Part shown: positions 33,720 through 44,510 of the stretch, in pieces
How positions within the stretch are numbered: position 1 is the first letter of the stretch
How the letters are laid out: every line of letters starts with the position of its first letter
Origin: Tupaia tana
Lineage: Eukaryota > Chordata > Mammalia > Scandentia > Tupaiidae
NCBI GenBank assembly: GCA_026018925.1
Contig: JAKSZU010000011.1
Span: 11,295,485 to 11,359,484 of the forward strand
DNA: 64,000 bases
Direction of reading: 5' to 3'
Notes under the pieces: model-generated
Told to the model about the DNA's origin: nothing
The model's database searches: none
What the model saw: only the letters and a program-made list of their open reading frames with translations
Program-made: the position numbers and the translations under genes

Positions 33720-33850
33720 CCCAAGAGAAAAAGGAAAGTTTATTGAGAGAAAGAGCACCTTGGGGTCTGAGGCTGGAGGTGCTTCAGCCCACCACCCCAA
33801 GGATTCGTGGTGTATTTATCTGGGAGGGATGGAGGCATAGGGTGACAAGA
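33720..33850 (-). mobile_element. 3' R region and adjoining U3 of the retroviral copy
   Basis: R spans about 33720-33788 (minus strand, with AATAAA). The U3 edge contains a TATA-like ATAAATAC about 29 bases upstream of R. U3 continues to higher coordinates; its outer end is not determined. Confidence 0.7.
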
Positions 33851-34029
33851 ATGGCAAATACTTTAATTAGCTTACTTGCCACTGTGACTTTACTGGCCCA
33901 CCAATATGAAGGCTCTGGCTGGAGGATTCCAGCCAAAGGTGCTGCAACCATCTTATTTTCTGAGGGGAAAATATTTTAAAGGCCATTCAGGTGCTGATCT
34001 AACATTTTCAGCCTTTATCTTTTACAAAT

Positions 34030-35315
34030 AAAAGATGGGGCGAGGGTGAAACAAGGGATTATGGGTAATAGTCAGTCTTTGGGGCCTGCTTCAAACTGAG
34101 AAGAGACACTGTCTTTTGGGGTAAAGAAGAGGAGTGTGGATCCTCTGAAGGCAGGTATGAATATTGAACCCTCTGGCACAGCAAGATGTTTTTCAGATGT
34201 TTGGGGCCAATTGTTAGTGTCTCAAATAAAGAGGTTTAGCATGTTTAGGAGTGGAGGTCCAGCGGAAACTAAGAGAAGAACTCCAGTGGGAACAACCGAG
34301 GGAAAGATCAAAGTAGCATTGTTCTCTCAGAAAGAGGAAGAGACCCCCTTTTTCCACTGTGAGAAGATCTAGGCCTCTGGTTCTGGAGAGTTACTATGGC
34401 AGTGGAAACAGAGGTAAGTAGAGGAGCCACAATAAAAGAACAGTCAGCATTAAAAAGGCAGATTGAAACGTGAAGAGAATAGATGTCTCAGGACTTGATC
34501 TCTGTCCTCTGGTTCTCTTTAACACTTTCTTTAAATTTTAGTCCATTTAAAATCCATTTACAAAATTATTTTCATGATTATTTTCTCTCTTTCCTACTTA
34601 CTGTTATTTTTTTTTTTTTTTTCCGTTTTATAAGTACTTTGGGAAGCGACCTTAACCTCTGATTTAGACAAAAATTAGTATCTCAAAGAACGTGTGCTTA
34701 TTTGTCACTAAGGGCTACCTCAGGCTTCTCCAGTGAGAATTTTAGATGTGCATGGGTAGCTATTGGGGCTGTGGGCCCCATCAGTCCTCAAGTGTAGTGG
34801 CCAGCATGGCCTGAGAAGTCCTGGGCTCCCTTTGGAGCATTCCTGTCTCTAGAGACCAACTCCATATTGGGGACAAGGCGCCAATGGGGACAGGTCGATG
34901 TCAGTTAAGGGCATTGTCCAGGGCCCAGGCCTCTCACATTGGAAACAATTAGTCTCTGCTGAGGCAGAGGCTCTGATCAGGCTTTCCCAGATCCTCCCGT
35001 CATGGAACTTAAGTTCCCACCTTCAGGATTACTAGTGAGTCAGGTGGCTATGGCCACAGGCAATTATGCCTTTTTTGTTTGTCTTTTCAAGTTCAATCAA
35101 AGGTTAAGATAAATCGCTACATTAATTATAGCATTTTTCTAAGTTATGTAAGAATTTCCTAGACCTGTTCTGACCTGACCTGTGAGAGAGGTGCTACTCT
35201 GAGAAGAGAACCTAAACTACAATAGATCCTGCTTTTTCTTTTATCTCCTGTAAGTGGTGACTGAGTACCGCCAGGAGGGTGGAGCCCAATTTGCAGGTTT
35301 TCTATAGAATCTGCG
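34030..35315 (-). other. Retroviral U3/internal relic, unassigned
   Basis: No SINE or gene. Being between the U3 end and the first internal SINE it should be 3' retroviral sequence. No open frame of retroviral character survives, and an AT-rich patch is at 34540-34640. Confidence 0.35.
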
Positions 35316-35317
35316 GA

Positions 35318-35590
35318 GGACTAGCAGAGGGCGTAATGGTTACATTGCTGGACTCCCACATAGACCACTGTGGTTTGAGTCCAGAATCCAGTGGCTTAAA
35401 AATCACACCGAGTGTGTATGTGCATGTGCCCAAAAATTCTGAGAGGAGAATGGAGAAGGGATTGTGGCATGGCCATCCCCCCTGGGTGGGTGGGTAGAGG
35501 TGATTTCTCACTTTCTGTCTTTCTGTCTCTGTCTCTCTGGCAAGCACATGAGTTCTATAGTAAAAATCTCTCTAAAACACACACATACAC
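35318..35590 (+). mobile_element. Family A SINE inside the retroviral copy
   Basis: AGGACTAGCAGAGGGCGTAATGG head, TGGTTTGAGTCC B box, normal body, then an ACACAC-type tail. Confidence 0.92.
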
Positions 35591-35605
35591 ACACAAAAAA
35601 AAACA

Positions 35606-35771
35606 CGGGCCAGCAGGTAGTATGGTAGTTAAGGGCACTGGACTCCCATATGACCAACCGCAGTTCAAGTCCTGGACCTGGTGGCTTGCTTTCTCACTTT
35701 CTCTCTCTCTCTCATCAAATTAAAATAAATGAATAAAAGTTCAATAAAATAATTTTTTTTAAAAAAAAGAA
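35606..35771 (+). mobile_element. Family B SINE inside the retroviral copy
   Basis: GGGCCAGCAGGTAGTATGG head, AGTTCAAGTCCTGG B box, GGTGGCTTGCTTTCTCAC, short CT tract and AATTAAAATAAATGAAT tail. Confidence 0.9.
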
Positions 35772-36960
35772 AAATCATCTGCCTCATATACTATAAAAAA
35801 AAACTCTAGCTAGAGAATGCAGTCATGGCTTAAGTTTTTAGCTTTTTGCTAGATCTTCTGGTCATCTAACTTACATTAGGACCAAGTGTAAGGTTTAAGT
35901 GTAAATTTATCCCAATCCCTGGGAGTGGCAGCCAAGGGAAGAGCCTCAGGGATAGAAATTTAGTTGAGGATCTGGAAGAGAAAACAGGGAGCACTGGAAG
36001 GCAGAAAAAGAACACAGCCAGGAGCTCTGGCCTTAACCTGTCTCACCCTTTGTCTTGACTCTTGTCTTACCAGGTGCCTGGAGCGGAGTTTTTTAGTCTC
36101 TGTCTCCAACACCAAGGCCCACGCAAAGCCAGTTCTGAGACCACCACCTCCCACCCCCCCAACTCAGATTAGGGTCACCTGATATTTGTCTCAGGTGGAG
36201 GTGACTGTCCAGTCTAAATTGATCTTTTGCTGTTTAGTAAGCAAGTGAGCCACGGGGAAACTGGAGCACTTTAGCCTGGAGGGTAAGTGGGTTGTACGAA
36301 GATTTTTTTCAAAACACAGAATCTCTAATGGGAGCGTCTTTGAAGAGGCTTTACTAGGGCCCAGGCTTAATTCTCTTCTCCCCCAACCCAGAGAATTGTA
36401 TAGCTCCACAGGAAACATTAGGTTTGTAATTAAATATATCCATATTAACCAGAATTTTTAACTTCTAGCAATTTTAACTTTTAGTATATACCAATAGCTT
36501 ATGAACACACAGCTTATAACATTGGATTTATATCTTGTTAAGTAATAATTTTAACTAACAGAACAAGCTTCCTAATAGACTTATTCCTATAAAATTTAAA
36601 AAGCAAAGCAGTAGATTAATCTACATTTTATGTTAATCAGAGTATATTACTCATTTAAAGATGACTTAGACATTTTATAAATATTACCTCATTTAAATTT
36701 GATTTTAAGATCTTAAGTTATCTAAAGTATCTCACTTAAAATCATTTAACTTTCTTTAGCCATTACATCTTGACTACTAATGAAAACCAAGATACTAAAA
36801 AAACTAGTTATTAATCTATGTCCCTGTTCATATTTTTATGGCATGTTAGGTATTTATCATAACACATATAACATATAACACACACATATATGTTAGCTGT
36901 TTTATTAAACCACTATTAAGATGAATGATATTGTCTGAACAATAAAACCCTGCACAAGAA
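35772..36960. other. Retroviral relic or unique sequence
   Basis: Becomes strongly AT-rich after 36420. No gene, and no identifiable retroviral frame. Confidence 0.35.
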
Positions 36961-36965
36961 CATTT

Positions 36966-37200
36966 GTTGGAGGGACCAGTGGAGGGTATAATGGTTATGT
37001 CGCTGGACTGCGCCATTGTGAGATGCGGTTCAAGTTCCAGACCCGGAGGCTTCAAACTCACACCAGACACGTATGCATTCATGCCCAAGATCCCTAGAGG
37101 AGAGTGGAGGAGAAAGGACTGCTGTGTGGCCATTCTGCCAGGGAGTGATTTCTCTAGTGAGCACACGTGCCTTATAGCAAAAATTTTTCAAAATATATAT
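36966..37200 (+). mobile_element. Family A SINE
   Basis: GAGGGACCAGTGGAGGGTATAATGG head, CGGTTCAAGTTCC B box and body. The CT tract is lost, so the body joins CTAGTGAGCACACGTGCC directly. A TA/TG microsatellite follows. Confidence 0.88.
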
Positions 37201-37246
37201 ATATGTGTGTGTGTATGTGTTTGTGTTTGTGTATGTGTATGTGTGT
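37190..37246. repeat. TA/TG microsatellite
   Basis: (TA)n passes into (TG)n with TGTGTATGTG variants. It grew from the SINE tail. Confidence 0.9.
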
Positions 37247-37287
37247 TAGAAATTGTGAAGATCTTCATCTATTAAATTTTTCCTTTT

Positions 37288-37716
37288 TTTTTTAAACATG
37301 AATCCATTTTTATTCATTTACTTTTCATGATTTTAAATCCTTGAGGGGTATAGCATCACACGGATGACCTTAGCAGGAAGGTTGCTTTGGAATTTGGTGC
37401 CAATCATGACACTGTTTCCATGGGCAAAGGTAACCTTTCCCCAGATTACTCTGGTTTTATTTAGTTTGCCACCAAAAGTCACTGCGTTGTTTCTTGCTTT
37501 GTACACATAAGCCCACCTCTTGCCTAAATAGAATTCTGTTTCATCTCGTGCATAAACGCCTTCAATTATAAGAAGAGCTGTGTGCTCCCTTTGGTTCCTG
37601 AGAACCTGCTTATAGCCAGCAAAAATGGCCTTGGACCACAGCCTTCCAGACATAGTTGCCTTTTAGAAGTCTTGTTCCCAGCAGGCCTCCACAGGCTCCA
37701 AGATGGCTGAAAGAGC
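37288..37716 (-). pseudogene. RPL35A (retrocopy): Processed RPL35A retrocopy with an intact but shortened frame
   Basis: The minus-strand frame at 37333-37653 encodes 106 residues that I recognise as ribosomal protein eL33/RPL35A ([15 protein letters not shown] start, YPSRI end). The parent in human is, as I recall, 110 residues. Four residues are missing in frame near the C-terminus (KVIRVM where the parent has a longer KAIGHRIRVM). I count about 15 substitutions, several at basic positions expected to contact rRNA. It carries the parental 5' leader upstream, a 3' UTR and poly(A) at the left, and no introns. A perfect 14-bp TSD AAATTTTTCCTTTT is at 37274-37287 and 37717-37730. This is L1-mediated retroposition within the retroviral copy. 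It is probably not functional despite the open frame. Confidence 0.93.
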
Positions 37717-37730
37717 AAATTTTTCCTTTT

Positions 37731-38985
37731 TAACATATGTGGAGCCAGTTTATTTGTTAAAGATTAACTCATCATGTGAACTTGAAAAGCATTTAGATGA
37801 ATCAATATGAGTGCTCTTACTTTGTTAAATTAAAATATTTTGTCCAAAAACAGCTGCTGTACTCCTATACTTGGATTCCTATAGATAAGCTGAAATCATA
37901 CCTATTAGGCTGTTTTCCTGAGCTGGTTGTTTGGTTACAGCCAATCACAGCAACTAAGCTTCTGTCAGTCACAGTCACCCTGCCTTTTAAACTGTGTTAA
38001 TGCAGACAAACTTTGGAATGTAACCAACCCAAATTGTTTCCCTACCTCATTGTTTCACTTTAATTTTTGTGCATCACATTCCCTTTCCTGTACATGTCAC
38101 TTTCCTTTTCCAAAATTTAAATACTGTGTGACCACGAGACTACTTGGAGTTGTCCAGTAGTCCAAAAACAACTGCCTGATCAAAATTGTGTTAAGTTTGC
38201 TCAATTAAAATTCTACTATATTAGATTGGCTGATTTATTTTTCCTTTAACTCATAAGCCAAATTGAAGACAATTCCTTAAGGACGTTTACCACATAACAT
38301 ACAACATACTACAAGTACAGATACACACACATGTATGTATATGCAAACAGAAGATCTCACCCTAAGAGAGGGTTAGTGAGGCAGGAGAAAGCTAGCAAAT
38401 GGAAGCAGGTAAGGGGTGAGGATAGAAAACTGGCTGCTTTTTCCTCTTTCCAAAATCCCTTCCATAGGTCCTGGGGTGAGTCACGTCCACAAGTATTAAC
38501 AGATCATTTTGGTAAACTTGATAACAGGACTTTTCCTACATCCTGCCCTTACGACAGTATCTTGTGACATATACAAGCCCTCTCATCCCTGTTACAGTAC
38601 GTTTTTTGCCGATGCCTTCCTGAAACACAGGCCTCCCTTTCCAATCACCAACCTAAAGATTGTTTAAAAAGCACCTATAAGCTACAAGCCCCTTCTTCCA
38701 GATGTCCCACCTCTTTGGGCCAAACCAGTGAAAGAACTCTTTTCACTAAATTTCATACCTTGTCTTTCACTCTCAAAATTAAGTAAAAGGAACCCCTGTA
38801 TCTGATCACTCTCTAGAGAAAGGCATGTTTGCCTCTTTCCGGGTCTAGTCATACACATTCATGCTTACAAATAAACCACATTAGTTATTTCCTCAGAATT
38901 GGTTATTTCCATCAACAAGGTGCTAGAGTGTCTTCCCATGTGTCTAAATAGAAAAATCAAACAGGGAAGAAAATTCCCTGTCCGA
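37731..38985. other. AT-rich relic, partly LTR-like
   Basis: 38660-38900 has LTR-like words (CACCTCTTTGGGCCAAACCA, then AAATAAACCACATTAG). It may be a second LTR fragment or retroviral interior. Termini cannot be placed and no coding frame is recognised. Confidence 0.35.
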
Positions 38986-38989
38986 GGTA

Positions 38990-39412
38990 ATGTAGGCAAG
39001 AGTTCAGTGGAGGAAGTCTAACTGATTAAGCTACATTTGATATAGTTACTGAGATGAATCAGTAGATCCAGCCACATTTGATGTAACCAATGAGAAGCCA
39101 ATGAGAAATCAGTGGACCCAGCCACATTTGATAGAGCCAATGAGATGAAAACAATCAGTGGGGTCAGCCAATAATCAACCAATACAACCTATATTTTTAA
39201 ATTATAAATCTCGCAGAATGCAACTGCTGGGGCCTTTTGAATCACTCTCTGTCCACTCAGGCCTGCTCCTATGTCTCCGGAGTGCACTTTCACTTTTACT
39301 TAATAAACTACCTTTTTCTTTCACTATTGGCATGTTTTGTTCAATTCTTTGTCTAAAACACATCAAGAACCTGGGTATCATCACCTGGAGAAGCTACTCC
39401 ACTTTGGGGTAA
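38990..39412 (+). mobile_element. Solo ERV-type LTR (plus strand) inside the retroviral copy
   Basis: U3 with three imperfect repeats of about 45-50 bp, each starting AGC(T/C)ACATTTGAT and the last two carrying CCAAT (about 39030, 39070, 39120). A TATA-like ATTATAAATC is near 39200. The R/U5 region has TTAATAAACTACC and then AAGAACCTGGGTATCATCACC. Exact ends and TSD are uncertain. Confidence 0.65.
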
Positions 39413-39553
39413 CTGGGAATTACTAGAAAGGAACGAGTACAGATTTAATCTCTCAGAGTACAAAATAAGCTTGGAATCTGTAAAGTAGGTTGTGGCCTCT
39501 CTTTGACTCTATGATGGAAATACGCAAAGGGACCTAAAACTTGGGGAAGAGCA

Positions 39554-39592
39554 GGAATAAGTGGCTGCAGTATCAATTAAGAAATCAATGAA
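39554..39592 (-). other. Retroviral protease active-site-like relic
   Basis: Minus-strand translation reads FIDFLIDTAATYS. Retroviral aspartic proteases carry a hydrophobic-D-T-G-A motif here; this copy has DTAA. It sits downstream of gag-like sequence in the right orientation for the minus-strand element. The frame is closed within a short distance. Confidence 0.5.
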
Positions 39593-39819
39593 CTTACTGG
39601 CAACAGAGGAAGTTAATGAAGGCTCAGCCAATTCAGTGGAGCCAGATATAATGTCAGGGTCCATCTGTCTAAGATCTGGAGGAGGTCAAGGGTACTGGTC
39701 ATGGTTGGTTGCGGGGGCCTGAATAAATTCCCCTTGAGCCTGAAACACTCTTTCAGTTGTAGAGGCCATCATCTGGAAGGCCTCCTTTTGTTCTCAGTAC
39801 TGCTACTAGTCTCATTCCC

Positions 39820-41306
39820 TTTTTTCTGCTTGCCTATGCTCATCACTGTTATGAAAGATCTTGAAGGCTAAGTCTGTTGAGTTTAGATTGTGAAGTCTGT
39901 GGGCCCTTTTTAAGTTTTTGTAGCTCACACTGAGTATGAGGGGCTGAGTGGGAGATGAAATGCATTGCAAGAATTGGCCTTCCCTGGAGTCTGGATCTAA
40001 GTTAATGTAGAGGCAGAGGGCCTCTGAAGGCCTAGAGAGGAAGAGCAGGTTTTTATCTGAACTTGGGGTAAATTTATTTAACCTTATTATAATTGATGGG
40101 CTTAGTGTGGCCTTTTTATCCCTTTAATAAGGCAAGAGAATATGTGGTCCAACCGTCTACAATCTGTAGTAGTCCTGCTGATAGTCCCAGTGAGGATTTT
40201 GGTCAGAGACAGCTGTGGAGCCAGAGGCATAAGCATCAGACTGCTGCAGATCAAGATCATCTCCATATTCTCTTGCTTTAGTCCATATGCAATCTCTCTA
40301 TGGAATTATTACAAGTAGAGAAAATGATATGAATGTCTTGAGAGGATACATCATGAGACAGAGTGCAGTATTTAGATTCTTTAGTAAATTTAGTTGTGTT
40401 GAAAGGGAAACTGCCAGGCTTGGCCTCAGTCTGAGAGAGAGATTAGACATTGAAAGAGGGCATAGAGTTGGAAAATACCTTCAGCTCTTGTATCTTTACA
40501 GAGCAGTAAGAAAGGCACAGGAGTGGTAGAAGGTTGGTGGGTAGGGGGAATATGTTAGGCTTGAGATCTTGTTGGGGAAGGGAAGGATGTCAGTTGGGGT
40601 CTTTTTGGTTTTGGGAGATTGAGAAAAGGCATCAGAGGAGGAAGAGGTAGGTGAAGGGGACATAGGGAGGGTATGCGTGGTCAGAAAGTTTGAAGTGAGA
40701 AGAAGAATACTCCATAGGGACAGAAAGGGTGGGTGACAAAGGGGAAAGATTTGAAAAGTGGTGTCAGATTGGCAGAGAGAGAAGTAGGCACAAAGAAGAA
40801 GGCCCAGAGAAAGGGGACTTCAGACCCTAGCCATTATATTGGAGGAAACTTAAGACTGTGAAGAATTTAGAAATTGAAAGTGACTTGTTTTGGTAGTGAC
40901 TGAGTTACAGAAAAAGACAGAGACAGGCTGTAACAGACAGGAGTACCCTTTGGAATATGTGGTTGGATGTTGCCCATGTAGGAGAAGTGAGAAGACAAGA
41001 GACCCAAAGGAATTTAGCAGACAGTGTTTCTCAGCACAAAAATTCTGACAGCAGTAGACTATACTTGAAGAGGGGCATCCCCCAATTCAAAAGGGTCAGG
41101 AAAGGACTTGGTCCCAACCGGTGGAGAAGGCTGTTGACCTAATGCTTGGATTTTTTTCCCAGTGGGGCACCCAGCCCTCAGACGACACCTCTGAGTCATA
41201 GGGTTTAATGTCTCATCATTCATCAAATGAGAGGTATGGTGTGGCATGCAGCAGAGAGTTCTAGCAAAGGTTGGGTCCTGTTTGACATGGCTGCCATGAG
41301 TGAGTC
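39820..41306 (-). pseudogene. Degenerate gag region of the retroviral copy
   Basis: This lies between the primer-binding-like site and the protease-like relic. The complement is rich in proline/serine codons near 40560-40720. A charged EHRQAEKRE-like stretch near 39825-39850 is typical of gag C-termini. Stops and frameshifts abound, and no protein can be made from it. Confidence 0.45.
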
Positions 41307-41324
41307 TCCCGGGTTCTGGCACCA
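41307..41324 (-). other. Primer-binding-like site
   Basis: Eighteen bases, TCCCGGGTTCTGGCACCA on the plus strand. They resemble the 3' end of tRNA-Phe with two differences and are followed by three bases and then the U5 terminus TG/CA at 41327. Confidence 0.55.
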
Positions 41325-41326
41325 AA

Positions 41327-41430
41327 TGTTAGGGTTTGGAGTAAGACTCAGGAGGCATCATCCCAAGAGAAAAAAGAAAGTTTATTGAGAGAAAGAGTGC
41401 TCAGATGTCTGAAACCAGAGACGCTTCAGC
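41327..41430 (-). mobile_element. U5 and 5' R of the retroviral copy (U3 absent)
   Basis: U5 is 41327-41361 and R is 41362-41430. Similarity to the left-end copy stops at 41430, where the transcription start is expected. Unrelated Alu-like sequence begins within about 10 bases. Confidence 0.7.
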
Positions 41431-41439
41431 TTCCATCCA

Positions 41440-41552
41440 GCTCTTTCCTTAGACTGGGTCTTGCTATATCCCCCAGGCTGGTCTCGATCCTCCCACGTAA
41501 GTCTTCTTGAGTCACCAGGATTCTAGGCATGTGACACTGTTCCTAGCCTTTA
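41440..41552 (-). mobile_element. 7SL-derived (FLAM/Alu-like) monomer (minus)
   Basis: AGACTGGGTCTTGCTATATC, CCCCAGGCTGGTCTCGATCC and CACCAGGATTCTAGGCATG are the complement of a single 7SL-derived monomer. Confidence 0.8.
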
Positions 41553-42960
41553 GGTGGGACCAGAAATAGAATGTACTCCCTCCCCCACCCCCCGTAGCCC
41601 CAGACTGTGGAGCATAAAGACTTAGCAATGGCATGACTGGTCCCTTTCTGACCCTGCTAAACTAGGTTCAGGAAAGTAGTCTCAAACACAAACCAGGTAA
41701 GAAAATCACCAGTTCATGTCTCCCTCTAGCACCAACCCCAGAGCCCTGAGAATATGCTTGTGGTTCCTGCAAGGATAGCTGGTTCTTGTATGAGGTTCTC
41801 TTTTATGCAAACTCGCACACAGTTCTAGAGATTCTACCAGCCCAGCTTATCCCTGGTACTGTGCAATCACTGTGCAGACTCCCCTGGGTCTCCAGCTGGG
41901 GACTTCTGTGTCTGAGAGACTAAGACTGTGCTTACTTTCCCTCTGGACTGAAGGTGCAGAAAGGAGGTCTCCCAGGCATCTCTTGGTTCGGGTGTCCTAC
42001 TCCAAAGAGAAAGAAGTTTCAGCAGAAGTTATGTCCAGAACCAGACCATCTCCCACTGCCCAGCAGTGTCCTCTGGCAAAGACACCAAAGTGACTGCAAA
42101 GAGGAGGAGCAGTTGTCAATGGTTCCTCTGTTAATCACTTATTCCAGGCTGAACTCATTGTAAAGAAAGGAAGAAATTTAATGTCAGTCATGGTCTTTCC
42201 CTTGCAGACTTGCAAAAGAACACCTAGATGAGAAGGGAAACGTGATTCTGTTGCTGCAATAGCTGCCTCAATCACTCCCAGACCCCTAGACCACCTCTTT
42301 CTCCAACCCATTCCTTAGACACATCTCTGGGTCCATCCTTCCAGAGTAGTCCTTAGCCCAGCATTTCAATCTCCTGAGCATCTGCCATGAGTCAGGCATT
42401 AGAACTGGAGATGTGGTGATGTAGACATGAACTCTGATCTCAGAAAGCACTGAGGCTAGTTCCCAGAGGACGGGAAAAAGGAAGTCATGGTTTGCAGTGC
42501 AGCCTGATAGGATGAAGGGAAACAAGAACGCACAGGGGATGAGCACCCGAGTCAGTCTGGTCCCCGTCTGCCTTTCCAGCCTCTGGAATAGAGCCACTCC
42601 TATTTTTCACATCGGGGATGGGAGGGAGGAATCCAATGGCAAGAGGAAAGGGACAAGGGAGGAATTTGAGCTACCTGTTGATTAGAGGGAGGAGGCTAGC
42701 CCATAAATAGCGATGCTCCTGAAACATTATCATTCTCCCTACTCTGTCTAGCTCATTCTCACTCACCTCTCTCCTTTTTCCAGTTGTACTTTCTCCTTCT
42801 ACCAAAGTGTTTATGACCCTGTATCCTAATTACTCAAGTCAAATATAGCTTGAAAAGTAATCACTTATTTGGTAAGAAGCAGTTATACTCATGGGAAAAT
42901 CAGGAGTTTTGATGCTAAACAGACCAGATTCAAAACCTGATTCCATCAGCTAATTTCTAC
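41553..42960. other. Unannotated stretch
   Basis: Unique-looking sequence. No confident repeat or gene; the short frames have no domains. Confidence 0.5.
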
Positions 42961-42961
42961 A

Positions 42962-43412
42962 TTAAGTGACAGTCTTAGTTCATTATTGAGTTGTTAACAG
43001 AAATAACTGTGGCTGAGTTATAAAAAAAAATTAAAAATGGAGTTTAATAGCTCACAATGCTAGTGACTGGGAAATCTGAGGGCATCACAAAATGGCAGAA
43101 GGCATTTTTATTTTTCTAGCAGAGCATGGTCTGTAATTATATGGCTTTCTCTCTACCTTGCTGGTCTCACTCTCTCTGCTTATATACTTGCCAGAGGTCA
43201 ATCATGGATGTCTCATCCTAATGACGTTATCATACCCGAAGGTCTCACTCTGGGACACCATGAGAAGATTGAGTTTTCACTTACTACGTTTACAGTACAA
43301 TCGAATCCTAGCACATGAATTTCTGAGGGACATCCAAAAGCTGCCCACTACACCAAACTCCAAAACATGAAGCTCTGAGGGACAAACCACAATTCAAAAC
43401 ATGACAGTGAAG
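42962..43412 (-). mobile_element. MaLR LTR (MST/THE type, minus)
   Basis: Plus-strand words ACAAAATGGCAGAAGGCA, CTCATCCTAATGACG, ACGTTATC-type middle and GAGGGACAAACCACAATTC, then AAAACATGACAG, match the complement of an MST/THE-type LTR. Confidence 0.65.
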
Positions 43413-43597
43413 TTTTGCATGTTTACTACAGATTTCTCTTGGGTCATCAGAAAAGCCATGATGCCTTTTTGCATAGAAAAACATAGAATACATCATGAGT
43501 TTTCTGACAACGCAATACTTAAGCATAGATATGTTAAGTCCCCGACTAGGTCCTCATAGGAGTAAGACAATGGTAAGTGCCAATAGGACACACTCAC

Positions 43598-43947
43598 ATG
43601 ATAAGTGCTACAGCCTGAATCTTTGTGCTACCCCCAAATTCCAATGTTGAAATACAATTCCCAAAGTATTAGTACTGGGTCTTTTGGGAGGTAGCCAGGC
43701 CACAGGGGTAGAGCCCTCATAAATAGAATTAGTGTCTTTATAAAAGAGACCCCAGAGAGCTTTCTCACTCTCTTTCCTCAGGTGAAGATATGAAGAAGTC
43801 AGCCATCTGCAACTTGGAAGAGGCTAGACCTCTACCATGCCAGCACACTGATCTCAGACTTTCAACCTACAGAATGGTAAGAAATAAATTTTTGTCGTTC
43901 ATGAGCCACTTAGCCTTTGTTATAACAGTCAGAACAAACTAAGACAA
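43598..43947 (+). mobile_element. MLT1-type MaLR LTR
   Basis: GCTACAGCCTGAATCTTTGTG, AGGTAGCCAGGCCAC, AGAGCCCTCATAAATAGAAT, AAAAGAGACCCCAGAGAGC, GGTAAGAAATAAATTTTTG and AACAAACTAAGACA in order and spacing. Confidence 0.88.
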
Positions 43948-44257
43948 TCGGTATTTGGTAAGATATATTTGGAAGAGAGAACATCAGACTACAGCCATTA
44001 TGCAGGAATTCTCAAATCCTTACTTAGATTTGTACTTGAATGTATAAAGTCACAAAGAAATTCTCCCAGGCAGGATATCTGATTCAAAGAAATTTAAGAA
44101 TCTGACAACTGAATGTAGGGTCTGATCTGTAGATTATTGTAATTATTGGGGATCCTCCTAAGACCTAGACCAATTCACAGCAGCCTATTTTCATTTAAAA
44201 TTTTGCTCAGAACCCAAGTAAGAATCTCTTAAAATTTCAGCAAGACTCTCAACTGAG

Positions 44258-44510
44258 TATTTTTTAGAGAGATTTTTGCTAGAGGGTGCATGCGCTTGTT
44301 GAGCTGCAGAGACAGAGAGACAGAAAGAGAAATCACTCCCCGGGGAGATGGCCATGCTGCAATCCCTTCTCCTCTCTTTTCCTCTGGGGATCTTGGGCAC
44401 AAATTCACACACACCCAGTGTGAGTTTTAAGCCATCAGGTCTGGGACTCAAACCACAGTTCTCTATGCAGGAGTCTAGCGACATAACCATTACACATCTG
44501 CTGGTACCCC
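44258..44510 (-). mobile_element. Family A SINE (minus)
   Basis: GAGATTTTTGCTAGAGGGTG, GACAGAGAGACAG, CTGCAATCCCTTCTCC body and the minus-strand head ACATAACCATTACAC. TSD-like TGAGTA on both sides. Confidence 0.93.

Larger units (their letters stand above)
33706..41430 (-). mobile_element. Processed endogenous retrovirus copy (minus), gag/pro relics, heavily interrupted
   Basis: A roughly 69-bp direct repeat occurs at 33720-33788 and 41362-41430. Read on the minus strand it is an R region holding AATAAA. At the right end it is followed by 35 bp of U5 ending in CA. A primer-binding-like site comes next, resembling the tRNA-Phe 3' end with two mismatches (41307-41324). At the left end R is preceded by U3 with a TATA-like box (complement of 33811-33819), and 13 A's follow it directly. 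The right copy has no U3 and stops about 29 bp downstream of where TATA would lie. That is the structure of a retrotransposed full-length transcript. The interior is broken by stops; a protease-like motif survives at 39554-39592. Later insertions account for several kilobases. No intact viral gene remains. Confidence 0.75.

Noticed and set aside
33720..41430. Intact provirus
   Set aside because: Neither end has a complete LTR, no gag, pol or env frame is open, and a poly(A) tract ends the element.
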